Program-made: the position numbers and the translations under genes
The notes under the pieces: model-generated
Told to the model about the DNA's origin: nothing
Seen by the model: the letters and a program-made list of their open reading frames with translations, nothing else
The model's database searches: none
NCBI GenBank assembly: GCA_020718105.1
Contig: DYDA01000022.1
Coordinates: forward strand, 1 to 35,582
Direction: 5' to 3'
DNA: 35,582 bases
From: Micavibrio sp.
GTDB lineage: Bacteria > Pseudomonadota > Alphaproteobacteria > UBA9219
Shown: positions 23,495 through 32,114 of the stretch, piece after piece
Layout of the letters: every line of letters begins with the position of its first letter
How positions within the stretch are numbered: position 1 is the first letter of the stretch

Positions 23495-23753
23495 AGCACT
23501 TCCTTTTTTGTAAGGGCAAATATACTTTAAAAACGAGGCGCTAGACGCCACTCTTCAACAGTTTCGTGAAAGCGAATCAAGCAAGAGGAGCGGGGGCGCG
23601 TTGTCTGGGGCTTTTCCTATTCGTGACCTTCCTGCCGCAGGGGCGACGATAATCAAAAGAAATAACACCATCTCCTTGATGACTATCGACTATTGGTTGC
23701 GTACCCTTTAGAACAATAGGAGTCGTGATTCTATCTTGGGTGTTGCCCTGCCT

Positions 23754-26700
23754 ATGTCTTTATCTATTCGCTTCTCATCTTGCTTGACGGCCTTGGGTTT
23801 GACGCTTGCGTTGGCGGCGGTTTTCCCTATGGGCGCAAGTGCGCAAATGCCAGCCGCATCGGTTGAAACTTATATCGATCAAGCTGTGCCAGATACAACG
23901 GGACAAGGGGTTATGCCTGATGGCGTGATCTGGAACCAGCCGCTTAAAGCGGGCGACATGGTTTTGCCAAGAAAAAGCGCAACAAAAGTAAAACCAAAAA
24001 CGACAGCCGTTCCGGCTGTGCCTTCTGCTTTGAATGATCTTAAAGCGCCTAAACTTCCTGCTGCAACGGTCAAGAAAGCGGCTCCGCCTCAAATCAAAAC
24101 GGATAAAAACAGCACGGCAAGCCTCATGCTTTTGCAGGGGATGAAAACGGCGTTACAAAAAGCCGGACAGAATGCCGAGATTCCAAAATCGGATTTAGAA
24201 CCTATCGATCCGGCCTCTGTTAAAATCGATGACAGCATGGTGGCTTTGCCTGAAGCGATGGAAGCTTCTGGGGAAAAGACGCCTTCTATGGCGATCTCTC
24301 TTCCCTCTAAGAAGGAAGGGTTTGTCGCTGGGCAAGAGCCTAAGGGATGGGTTTCTCCTGACAAGGCCGCTCTTCATGATGCCGAAGGGAAGGCTGCCTC
24401 TAAGACGGATGATGGGATGATGGATATTGTCTTCCCGCCCGAAATGACGAAGAGCGCCGCGCCATCCGCCGTTGCGGCCAGTGATCGTGTGCCAACGACG
24501 TTTGGTGCTGATGCTGGTGCTGCCGGTGCTGTTGCGGGGGATGAATCGCCCAAAGCGACTGAGATGGCTGAATCACCCTTACTGTTAGAACAATCGGCGG
24601 CCAAGCCTGCCGAGGATAAGAGCCTTTTTGATCGTATGGCTGAGCCGTTCACCAGCATTTTTGGTGAGCCGGTGGAGCAAAAGGAAGCGAAGAAGAAAGC
24701 GGCCACGACGGATCGGGATTCTTTGGATTCGGATGAGACTGATATAGGGAATGAGAAAAAAGAGACAGGCAAAGGCGAGAAGGTCAACGCTTCAGCATCC
24801 GATCTTTCGCTTCCTCCTATAGAGGACGAGGCCAAAGCTTGTCAGCCCAGTGTAACAAAGTGGACGCGTGAGTGTGCCGATGCCGGTTATCCGGCACACT
24901 TTGTCGGAAAAATTGTTGGAGAAACGCGGGTCGTTTGTCCGTTGGGGGATGCTCGTGACGTGTGGCTTAGCAATAATTGCGCTGCGCCGCTTGCTTCCTC
25001 ACCTTTAGCGGTATCGGCTTCGTCGTCCGTTGTCGTCTCGCCTGTCGCAACGGCCATGGCGCAAGAGCCTTCCAGTGCCGCATCGGTTATTGTGCCTGCG
25101 GCTATGGAAGCATCCATTATCGATGCCTCATGCGGCGTGGCCAATGGCCTTGCAGCGGATGGCAAACCCGCTGGCGATTTGTGCGCGCAAGGGATGGCGA
25201 CTCCCGTTTTAGGCGATGGTCCTTGGCGGTGGAGTTGTAAGGGGCTTGGCGGCGGCGTGACGGTGAGTTGCGCGGCGCCTGTTGCGGCGGGGGCAACGCC
25301 TAAAAAGACGGAAGCGAAGGATGCAGCGGCTAAGGCGAGCGAGGCATCCATCATTGACGGTCAGTGCGGCGAAGCCGCAGGCGTGGGCGCCCAAACAGCG
25401 CCACTCTCTGCTTTGTGTAAGCAAGGCCAACCTAGCCGTGTGAATGGCGCTGGTCCTTGGACATGGGCGTGCAGCGGCTCTAACGGTGGCATTGCGGCTT
25501 CTTGTAACGCGCCGCGCAAGGCGGATGGCGTTTGCGGCGTGGCTCATGACGTTGGGACGGACAGCTTGCCGATGCGCGATCTTTGTACGGCGGGCTATGC
25601 CAGTGCCGTGACGGGACAGGGACCTTGGAATTGGACATGCTCCGGTCTTTACGGCGGCGGCGCGGCAACGTGTCATGCGCCCTTGAAGAATAACGGCATT
25701 TGTGGCGCGGCCTCTATGCGTGGCCATCGTGATGCGCCGACGGGGGATCTTTGCAACGCTGGTGTGGCCAGCTCTGTAGCAGGGACGGGGCCTTGGACAT
25801 GGTCGTGTGAGGGCGGTAACGGCGGGGCGAGTGTCAGCTGTCGCGCTTCGACTTTGATTGATGGCGCTTGTGGGCCTGCCCATGGCAGCGCCTATGCCAA
25901 AACGCCGATGGAAGGGCTTTGTTCATCGGGGCATGCTACGCGCGTGACGGGATTGGGGCCGTTTAATTGGTCTTGCTCTGGCGATAATGGCGGTGCAACG
26001 GTAAGCTGCACGGCTTCGCTTGGGACACAGGAAGAGGTTGAGTCCGTGATTTCTTGCGGCGAAGCGGTTGAGACTTTGGCGCTTGGCAAGCCCAGCGATA
26101 AACTCTGCGCTTCCGGTCAGGCCAGCGCTGTAGAAGGTGATGGGCCTTGGACATGGCGTTGTTCTGACGATGCGGGGCATAGCGCTTCGTGTTCGACGCT
26201 TAGCGCAAGCGCGGGCGCGTGTGGCAAGGCCGCCGGTGTGCCTGTTTCCAACGAGCCAAAGACCAAGCTTTGTGAGGCGGGAACGCCCAGCGACGTTCGT
26301 ATGCATGCCAAGACGGAATGGCAATGGGATTGTGCGGGAACGATGGGCGCTAGTGCCGTTTCTTGCTCTGCGCCAATAGCGGCGGCAGAGGCTAAAAAGG
26401 AAACGTTGGCTGCGCTTAAAAATGACAAGGCAGTTGCGGCTGCTCCTGCGCCAGAAGCGGTTTGCGGCAATGCTGATGGGAAAAACCTAACCGAGAAACC
26501 CGATGACGATCTTTGTGCGACGGGCAAGGCCAGCGCTGTGCGTGGCTCTGGTCCGTGGAGTTGGACGTGCGGGCAAAAGGCCAAGGTGAATTGTGAAGCG
26601 CAAAAGACCGTGAACGGCGCATGCGGTGTGACCAATGGATCTGTTCAAAAAGAAGCGCCCTTTTCGGGGCTTTGCGTGACGGGAACGGCGACGCCTGTAA

Positions 26701-28007
26701 GCGGCTCTGGTCCATGGCTGTGGAGCTGCATCGGATCGGGCAGCGGATCAAGCGCGAGTTGCTCGGCCTCTTCGCAAGCACAGACCAAGGTTGATGGCTT
26801 GTGTGGCGCGGCGGCCAATGCCGTCATGAATCAAGCCCCTGTTTCCGGTTTATGCGACAGCGGTATGCCCAGTTCCGTTTACGGAGCAGGGCCGTGGACG
26901 TGGACGTGTTCAGGGATGAATGGCGGTATCGCCAGCACGTGCGGGACGTCTAAGATTCTGCCCAAAGCGCCTCCTCCTCCGGGGCCGCTGGTGAATGGTT
27001 TGTGCGGCTCCGCCAACGGTGTGGCCTCACTTGTCGCACCGGAAGAAGATATGTGTTCGGCGGGCATGGCAACGGCGCTGAGCGGCAATGGCCCTTGGAA
27101 TTGGAGCTGTATTGGCGCAAATGGCGGCATGACGGTCAGTTGTACCGCGCCGTTGACGCCGCCGGATCCTATCGTTGGCATGTGCGGCGCGGCACATGGC
27201 GTTAGCACGTTGACGGCCCCTAAGGGCGGCTTATGCGCGGCGGGCATTGTCAGCGCCGTGAGCGGTAAGGGGCCATGGACATGGAGTTGTTCGGGAACGA
27301 ATGGTGGTGGCGCGGTAAGCTGCGTTGCGCCTCTTGCGGGTAAGGGCTCATCGACGCAGGCTTTGCCATCGATGGTCACACCTTCTTCCAGCGGTGATGA
27401 AGCGCCAACGCCAAGAGCCGCGCCTGTCGGTCTTGTGACGCCGCAACTGTCTTCAAAAGCGGTCTTGCCAGCGCTTAAGCCGGGAACGCTCCCCTCGTTT
27501 AAGACGTCAAGTAAAACTGTAAAAGACGCCTCGCAGGGAAATCAAGAAACGCCTTCCTTTGCGCCGTCTTTGCCAGAGGGAACAACGGCCATCACGCCGC
27601 CACCTGTGCGTGATGCTTTGTTGCCGATGGCTGGGCTGAAACCTCCCGTGATTGACAGCGAAGGCAAAACCGTTCCCGGAACGCGCCTTGTGCTAGAACC
27701 CGAAGCGTCCTTGATCAGTTTTGAGAGAGGGTCGGATAAGTTGGATAAAGATGCTGTTGAGGTCGTTGAAAAACTTATTCGCATTTTAAAGGCAAATGGC
27801 GGGGCGCGGATCACGCTGACGGCTTATTCCGATACCAATGGCACGATCACGCCGCGTGAAGCGCGTCGCCTCTCCCTTAATCGCGCTTTGGCTATTCGCG
27901 ATTTTATGACGACCAAAGGCATTGCCAGCAGCCGCGTGGATGTTCGCCCCATGGGCGCGAACGTGCCTTCGGGCGATATGGATCGCGTGGATGTGAAGGT
28001 CAATTAA
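23754..28007 (+). CDS. Giant secreted Cys-repeat protein with OmpA-like peptidoglycan-binding C-terminus
   Basis: This is a 1417-residue protein. Residues 1-30 are a signal peptide (cleavage after GASA). Residues 31-360 are Pro/Ala/Lys-rich and low in complexity. A four-Cys unit follows (KWTRECADAGYPAHFVGK region, about 362-410). About residues 452-1195 hold some twelve repeats of 50-70 residues with the plan CG-x-A-x-G ... LC-x-x-G-x-(A/P)S-x-V-x-G-x-GPW-x-W-x-C-x-G-x-NGG-x-x-x-SC. Each repeat usually has four cysteines. The C-terminus (about 1312-1417) is OmpA-like, with SDTNG and LSLNRALAIRDFM carrying the Asp and Arg used to bind diaminopimelate in peptidoglycan. It probably acts in the periplasm or at the outer surface. 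Function is unknown. A TTG at 23736 is an alternative start. It follows bamB by about 260 bp. Confidence 0.88.
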   Translation: MSLSIRFSSCLTALGLTLALAAVFPMGASAQMPAASVETYIDQAVPDTTGQGVMPDGVIWNQPLKAGDMVLPRKSATKVKPKTTAVPAVPSALNDLKAPKLPAATVKKAAPPQIKTDKNSTASLMLLQGMKTALQKAGQNAEIPKSDLEPIDPASVKIDDSMVALPEAMEASGEKTPSMAISLPSKKEGFVAGQEPKGWVSPDKAALHDAEGKAASKTDDGMMDIVFPPEMTKSAAPSAVAASDRVPTTFGADAGAAGAVAGDESPKATEMAESPLLLEQSAAKPAEDKSLFDRMAEPFTSIFGEPVEQKEAKKKAATTDRDSLDSDETDIGNEKKETGKGEKVNASASDLSLPPIEDEAKACQPSVTKWTRECADAGYPAHFVGKIVGETRVVCPLGDARDVWLSNNCAAPLASSPLAVSASSSVVVSPVATAMAQEPSSAASVIVPAAMEASIIDASCGVANGLAADGKPAGDLCAQGMATPVLGDGPWRWSCKGLGGGVTVSCAAPVAAGATPKKTEAKDAAAKASEASIIDGQCGEAAGVGAQTAPLSALCKQGQPSRVNGAGPWTWACSGSNGGIAASCNAPRKADGVCGVAHDVGTDSLPMRDLCTAGYASAVTGQGPWNWTCSGLYGGGAATCHAPLKNNGICGAASMRGHRDAPTGDLCNAGVASSVAGTGPWTWSCEGGNGGASVSCRASTLIDGACGPAHGSAYAKTPMEGLCSSGHATRVTGLGPFNWSCSGDNGGATVSCTASLGTQEEVESVISCGEAVETLALGKPSDKLCASGQASAVEGDGPWTWRCSDDAGHSASCSTLSASAGACGKAAGVPVSNEPKTKLCEAGTPSDVRMHAKTEWQWDCAGTMGASAVSCSAPIAAAEAKKETLAALKNDKAVAAAPAPEAVCGNADGKNLTEKPDDDLCATGKASAVRGSGPWSWTCGQKAKVNCEAQKTVNGACGVTNGSVQKEAPFSGLCVTGTATPVSGSGPWLWSCIGSGSGSSASCSASSQAQTKVDGLCGAAANAVMNQAPVSGLCDSGMPSSVYGAGPWTWTCSGMNGGIASTCGTSKILPKAPPPPGPLVNGLCGSANGVASLVAPEEDMCSAGMATALSGNGPWNWSCIGANGGMTVSCTAPLTPPDPIVGMCGAAHGVSTLTAPKGGLCAAGIVSAVSGKGPWTWSCSGTNGGGAVSCVAPLAGKGSSTQALPSMVTPSSSGDEAPTPRAAPVGLVTPQLSSKAVLPALKPGTLPSFKTSSKTVKDASQGNQETPSFAPSLPEGTTAITPPPVRDALLPMAGLKPPVIDSEGKTVPGTRLVLEPEASLISFERGSDKLDKDAVEVVEKLIRILKANGGARITLTAYSDTNGTITPREARRLSLNRALAIRDFMTTKGIASSRVDVRPMGANVPSGDMDRVDVKVN
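25107..27340 (+). repeat. About twelve tandem Cys-rich coding repeats
   Basis: Tandem units of about 160-250 bp each encode one CG...LC...GPWTWSC...SC module. The seventh has a divergent middle (KTEWQWDC in place of GPW), and the eighth is shortened. DNA identity between units is moderate, so they are not recent copies. Linkers of Lys/Ala- and Pro-rich sequence separate some of them. Confidence 0.85.
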
Positions 28008-28232
28008 GGCGGGAGAATTGGGCGTTTTTCTGCCGCCCAAAGTGCTCTTTCGATATGCTTTGTTATCAATATGTTAGTAAAAAAACATCGATTCTCAGCC
28101 CCAAGAGCGTGGGATTATGCCTCTCAGTCGCCTTCAGCTCAAAGTTAATGCCGTAACCCCTTGAAATATAAGAAAACTGACTCGATTTTGGGTGGATACT
28201 AACCTATTGATTTAAAACACTTTTGTGAACTT

Positions 28233-28262
28233 CGCCCGATTTTGGATCGCCAAAAGCAAAAA
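28233..28262 (+). repeat. Dispersed intergenic repeat, copy 2
   Basis: This is the 30-bp exact copy of bases 11-40, with the same small TTTTGG/CCAAAA hairpin. It lies in the gap between the giant repeat gene and the convergent prepilin-peptidase-like gene. A G-run tract follows at once. The rest of the 283-bp gap holds one hairpin without a T run (TTGGGCG/CGCCCAA, about 28018-28040) and no gene. Confidence 0.85.
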
Positions 28263-28268
28263 ATCAGA

Positions 28269-28299
28269 GGGCAGGGGGCAAGGCGTGGGGTCAGTGGGG
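28269..28299 (+). other. G-run tract after repeat copy 2
   Basis: Runs of G lie at 28269-28271, 28274-28278, 28287-28290 and 28296-28299, with loops of 2, 8 and 5 bases. This is near the G-quadruplex pattern but one loop exceeds seven. It overlaps the stop of the minus-strand gene at 28291. Confidence 0.4.
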
Positions 28300-28686
28300 C
28301 GTGCGGCGCTCGCAATAGATCGTTGTGGCCGTTATCACGGCAATGAGCGCGATGAGCGCCCCGATCAGCGCCAACGAAAATCCTAAAAGAACAAAAGCCG
28401 CTGCGATGGCCACCGTTGTGACAAGTTCAATCATCACATAACGCGCCCCGATGGGGGCGGCGCAATGGCGGCAGCGGCCACGTCCGATCAGCCATGAAAA
28501 AACGGGGATAAGATCGCGAGGCGTTAAGCGCGTGCCGCACGAAGGGCAAGTTGACGGCGGCGCGATGATCGACATTTTGCGTGGCAAGCGATAGCTGAGC
28601 ATAGTTGTAAAGCTGCCCAGCACCAGCCCGATAAGCGTGCCAACAAAAAGTCTGACAAAGGGTTCGTTCAGCAAAGGATCGTTCAT
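28291..28686 (-). CDS. Orphan prepilin-peptidase N-terminal (methyltransferase-type) domain protein
   Basis: This 131-residue membrane protein has a first helix with the A24-family N-terminal pattern (VRLFVGTLIGLVLGSFTTML) and an R-x-P-R turn. A cytosolic zinc-type loop with two CxxC pairs (CPSCGTRLTPRDLIPVFSWL and GRCRHCAAPIGARY) follows, and then two or three hydrophobic segments. This is the N-terminal domain of PilD-like prepilin peptidases, which in bifunctional enzymes is linked to N-methylation of processed pilins. The C-terminal aspartyl-peptidase domain with its GxGD motif is absent, and the protein ends after ERRTPH. ATG 28686 is chosen for the family start. Confidence 0.78.
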   Translation of the reverse strand: MNDPLLNEPFVRLFVGTLIGLVLGSFTTMLSYRLPRKMSIIAPPSTCPSCGTRLTPRDLIPVFSWLIGRGRCRHCAAPIGARYVMIELVTTVAIAAAFVLLGFSLALIGALIALIAVITATTIYCERRTPH

Positions 28687-28794
28687 AGTGCGCTTATACC
28701 CTTTCTTGAGTCTGATGGCCATGCTTTCCTTGAAAGGAACATGGGTTTGTGACTATGATCCTTATCTTTGCACTCTTGTAAAGCAGAGATGATC

Positions 28795-29784
28795 ATGGCG
28801 GATCCCATCATTCAAGTACAGGATTTAACGCGCACCTTTCGCGTGCGCGATAAGGAAGCACGCCAAGGCGGTTGGTTTTCTCCCGCCAAGACGAAAGAGC
28901 TGATCGCCGTTCGCGACCTCAATTTCTCCATTCAAACGGGCGAGAAAGTTGCCTTTATCGGCCCTAACGGCGCGGGTAAATCCACGACGCTTAAAATGCT
29001 GTCGGGGCTTTTGTGCCCGACGGCGGGAACAGCCTCCGTTTGCGGTTTGACGCCGTGGGAGGCGACGCAAGCGCTATCGTCAAAGATTGGCCTTGTGTTT
29101 GGCCAGCGCTCGCACCTGTGGCCGAACTTGCCGGTGAAGGACAGCTTTGCTCTGCTGGCCAAGATTTATGATTTGGAAGAAGGCGCGGCGCAGCAGCAAA
29201 CGGACAAATTGATTGAGGTGTTTGGCCTTGCCAAATTTTTCAATCAATATGCCCGCACGCTGTCTTTGGGGCAACGGATGCGGTGCGATATTGCGGCGGC
29301 GCTTCTTCATCAGCCCTCGGTTTTGTTTTTGGATGAGCCGACCATCGGCCTTGACGTGACGGCCAAAGCGTTATTGCGCGATCACCTGAATCGCTTGGTG
29401 CAGGAGTTTGAGACGACGGTGCTGCTCACCAGTCACGACACGGATGATGTTGAGAAAATCTGTGATCGCGTGATTCTGATCGATCACGGGCAAAAGCTTT
29501 TGGATACGACGCTGCCCAAACTGCACCGTGACTATCGCCAGACGAAAACCTTGCGTTTGACGACTGAGGAAGAATGCCCCGTGTTTGAGCATCCCCATGT
29601 GAGCGTGGAGGCGCGGGGCGATCATACGCTGGTTCTTGCTGTGGACGTGACGCAAGTCAGGATGGAGGTCATCGTGTCGCAGTGCCTTGAGCGGTTTAAG
29701 CTGCACGATATCACAATCGAAGATTTGCCGTTGGAGGAGATTATCAAAACGATCTACCAGCAGATGAAGAAGGCGAGGCCGTGA
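28795..29784 (+). CDS. ABC-2 type exporter, ATP-binding protein
   Basis: This 330-residue ATPase has Walker A GPNGAGKST (residues 56-64), the Q-loop region VFGQRSHLWPNLPVKDSF, signature LSLGQRMR, Walker B VLFLDEPTIGLD and the H-loop LLTSHD. It powers export by the two following membrane proteins at the inner membrane. The N-terminal insert (EARQGGWFSPAKTKEL) before the first strand and the C-terminal extension of about 90 residues are typical of this drug/lipid exporter subgroup. The substrate is unknown. ATG 28795 is chosen; ATG 28789 is also possible. The stop overlaps the first permease gene. Confidence 0.92.
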   Translation: MADPIIQVQDLTRTFRVRDKEARQGGWFSPAKTKELIAVRDLNFSIQTGEKVAFIGPNGAGKSTTLKMLSGLLCPTAGTASVCGLTPWEATQALSSKIGLVFGQRSHLWPNLPVKDSFALLAKIYDLEEGAAQQQTDKLIEVFGLAKFFNQYARTLSLGQRMRCDIAAALLHQPSVLFLDEPTIGLDVTAKALLRDHLNRLVQEFETTVLLTSHDTDDVEKICDRVILIDHGQKLLDTTLPKLHRDYRQTKTLRLTTEEECPVFEHPHVSVEARGDHTLVLAVDVTQVRMEVIVSQCLERFKLHDITIEDLPLEEIIKTIYQQMKKARP

Positions 29785-30593
29785 TGGGGGCGTGGTCTTT
29801 TTCACTTCGCGTTTTTTGGATCGCCGTTGCCTATGGGTTCAGGCAGACGATGCAGCAAAAGATTTTGTTTGTCGGCGCTTTTCTGGTTTACGCGACGATC
29901 ATGGTGTTTTACAGCGGCATCATTAAAATGATCACGCCTGAGGATCTGGCCAAACATGGCTTTAGTCATGCGCAGTTGATCTGGTATTTGGCGATCACGG
30001 AATATATTTTGTTTTCCTGCGTTTCGTGGGTCTTTAAAGAGGTGCAAAGTGATTTCCAAAGTGGGCAGATGAGCCTCTCGTTGCTTCGCCCTTATCCAAC
30101 CAGCTTGACCCGCGTTATGGTTTGGTATGGCGAGGCGCTGGCGCGTCTTTTGGTATTGTTCGCGCCCATGATGGTGGTAACGGCCTTGCTCGCGGGTGAG
30201 TTTGTGATGACGCCCTTTCAAACGATGGGCATGTTGCTCAGCGTGCCTCTTGGTGCGGTGATTATGGAGTGCGCATTCTATATGATCGGTGCATCGTGTT
30301 TGTGGTTTGTGCAGGCCGAACCAGCCTCATGGGTTTGGCAAAAGGCCGTGTTCCTTTTCGGCGCGATGATCTGGCCGATGGCGTTCTATCCGCTGTGGAT
30401 GAAAGGCTTCATGTGGGCCACGCCCTTTCCCGCTGTGTTGGCGGCGGCGGGAAGCTGGGCGCTTAACCTCTCGCCATTCTATTATGTGCTTGCGTTTTTG
30501 CACCAGGTCTTTTGGGCTATCACCTCTCTTATTGTTTTGCGCTGGTTTGACGGCGTTGTGCTGCGCAAGGTTCAAGCGGGGGAGGGGGTATGA
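29784..30593 (+). CDS. ABC-2 family permease, first subunit
   Basis: This 269-residue inner-membrane protein has about six hydrophobic segments (for example KILFVGAFLVYATIMVFYSG and LLVLFAPMMVVTALLAGEFV). Between helices two and three it has an amphipathic loop, GQMSLSLLRPYPTSLTRVM. The 'G-x-(M/L)-x-x-x-LLRP' loop is typical of ABC-2 permeases encoded in pairs with a single ATPase. The start overlaps the ATPase stop (GTGATG; GTG 29781 is an alternative), and the stop overlaps the second permease start (ATGA), so the three genes are tightly coupled. Confidence 0.88.
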   Translation: MGAWSFSLRVFWIAVAYGFRQTMQQKILFVGAFLVYATIMVFYSGIIKMITPEDLAKHGFSHAQLIWYLAITEYILFSCVSWVFKEVQSDFQSGQMSLSLLRPYPTSLTRVMVWYGEALARLLVLFAPMMVVTALLAGEFVMTPFQTMGMLLSVPLGAVIMECAFYMIGASCLWFVQAEPASWVWQKAVFLFGAMIWPMAFYPLWMKGFMWATPFPAVLAAAGSWALNLSPFYYVLAFLHQVFWAITSLIVLRWFDGVVLRKVQAGEGV

Positions 30594-31360
30594 TTAAAAC
30601 ACTCTCCTATCTTTGGGCGTTGATGATGGCGAACATGAGCGAACATACGCACCAGCGTAAACGCTTGTTTGTCATGTCGTTCTTTATGATGATTCAAAAC
30701 ACGATGTTCTTTATCATTTGGATACTCTTCTTTCAATCGGTTGGTGATCTCAAAGGTTGGCAGTTGCCCGATTATATGCGGCTTATCGGAATCTTTGCCT
30801 CATCCTTTGGGTTTTGCATGTTTTTCTTTTACGGCGTGCGGAACATCGCGTACTGGATTCAGGACGGATCGTTGGATGCGTTTATCACGCGCCCACGCGC
30901 CGCGCTGCCCGCGTTGTTGATGAGCGCTTCCTCGCCCGCTAGCCTTGGCGATATTCTTTATGGCCCTCTTTTGTGGCTGACGTTGGGGGATATGCCGGTT
31001 TCAAGTTTGCCGTGGTTTTTGTTTCTGGCGATGATGTCGGCGGTTCTGTTGCTCTCGGTGCTTGTGATCATGTATTCGTTGGCGTTTTGGCTTAAGGGCA
31101 GTCCGCGCTTTTCTGATCAGCTTTTCGAAATGCTGCTTATCTTTACAGGCAACATTCTGCATGGTCAGCCGTTTGCGCTGAAGGCTGTGGCCTTTACCAT
31201 CATTCCTGCCGGATTCATCACCTATATCCCCGTTCAATTGACGCGGGAGTTCGATGCGACGCTTTTCGCGTTGCTGATAGGCGCGATCATTTTTTATGGT
31301 GCGGCGGCGATCCTTGTCTTTAACGCTGGCCTGCGGCGTTATATCAGGGGCTCTGTTTAA
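30590..31360 (+). CDS. ABC-2 family permease, second subunit
   Basis: This 256-residue membrane protein shares layout with the preceding permease: a hydrophobic first pair (FVMSFFMMIQNTMFFIIWIL), a cytosolic loop YWIQDGSLDAFITRPRAALP that mirrors the LLRP loop, and four more helices. It probably forms a heterodimer with the first permease. A G-rich GGGGGAGGGGG stretch precedes ATG 30590. Its last 17 bases overlap the end of the convergent PIG-L gene, leaving no room for a separate terminator. Confidence 0.88.
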   Translation: MIKTLSYLWALMMANMSEHTHQRKRLFVMSFFMMIQNTMFFIIWILFFQSVGDLKGWQLPDYMRLIGIFASSFGFCMFFFYGVRNIAYWIQDGSLDAFITRPRAALPALLMSASSPASLGDILYGPLLWLTLGDMPVSSLPWFLFLAMMSAVLLLSVLVIMYSLAFWLKGSPRFSDQLFEMLLIFTGNILHGQPFALKAVAFTIIPAGFITYIPVQLTREFDATLFALLIGAIIFYGAAAILVFNAGLRRYIRGSV

Positions 31361-32114
31361 GGGCCGTTATGGCTTCGCTTACCTGCGCGGGGTTCGTGAA
31401 ATCGATGCGAGGATGGCGGAAGGGAACCCATTGAAAACGAGCATACCATAACGTCCCCTCATGCGGCGGCTTGGCGTAGTCATAGGTGGACAGTGGACGG
31501 AAAACCTCATGATCCGTTTTAACATAGCCAAGGTTACTGCGTTCGCTGGCGTATAAGTTTAAAAGAGTTTGCTTGTTGCCTTTTTCTTCGTCCGTCAGGC
31601 GGACAAGAACTTCAGAACCGTTGGCTGAGGGAAAATGGTTTGAATGTGTTTTCCCTTGAGCGGCATTGTATTCTGAAAATTCCAAAATACTGATTTCTTG
31701 TTTTAAAAGGCTGCACGCGCCGTTGATCGCATCGTGATCGGCATGCCCCCCTTCATAGGCGGGAATCCACAGTTGATCAATATCGTGCGAGGCAAGGGCA
31801 TAACGAATTTCTTCAAGAACCCTTGGCAACGTCAAAGCAATTTGCCGCGCAGGACGATCCGCAAAAGCAAGCGGTTTAATTTTAAGACGTTTGGCCACCA
31901 TCTCAGCCTCTTTATGGCGGCGGGCGATGGATGAACGGTAATGCCCGCGCTTCCATGGCCACATGACGCTTTGCGCGATGCACCCATGGGTTAGATAAAG
32001 CGTGTAAATCTTGGCTCCTTCTGCCTGTGCGCGGCCTATCGTTGCGGCGCAGGCGACAACTTCGTCATCGGGATGGGGCACAAGAATAAGAATATGACGC
32101 CCAAAATCAGTCAT
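31344..32114 (-). CDS. PIG-L family N-acetylglucosaminyl deacetylase-like protein
   Basis: This 256-residue zinc hydrolase carries the PIG-L motif VPHPDDE (residues 12-18) and the third ligand motif HADHD (124-128). Members remove acetyl groups from GlcNAc-containing glycolipids or small glycosides. A signal peptide is lacking, so it acts in the cytosol. The gene overlaps the upstream GT4-type glycosyltransferase gene by 8 bp, which suggests the two modify the same glycan in sequence (sugar transfer then deacetylation, as in mycothiol/bacillithiol or GPI-type pathways). The glycan is not identified. Confidence 0.88.
   Translation of the reverse strand: MTDFGRHILILVPHPDDEVVACAATIGRAQAEGAKIYTLYLTHGCIAQSVMWPWKRGHYRSSIARRHKEAEMVAKRLKIKPLAFADRPARQIALTLPRVLEEIRYALASHDIDQLWIPAYEGGHADHDAINGACSLLKQEISILEFSEYNAAQGKTHSNHFPSANGSEVLVRLTDEEKGNKQTLLNLYASERSNLGYVKTDHEVFRPLSTYDYAKPPHEGTLWYARFQWVPFRHPRIDFTNPAQVSEAITALKQSP

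Noticed and set aside
25209-25883. 224-codon minus-strand frame within the giant repeat gene
   Set aside because: Its Arg/Thr-rich repetitive translation is the shadow of the Cys repeats on the plus strand.
25107-27340. CRISPR-like or satellite array
   Set aside because: The repetition is in-frame protein modules with diverged DNA, not short identical repeats with unique spacers.
28018-28040. Terminator of the giant repeat gene
   Set aside because: TTGGGCG/CGCCCAA can pair, but the T's are in the loop and no T run follows the stem.
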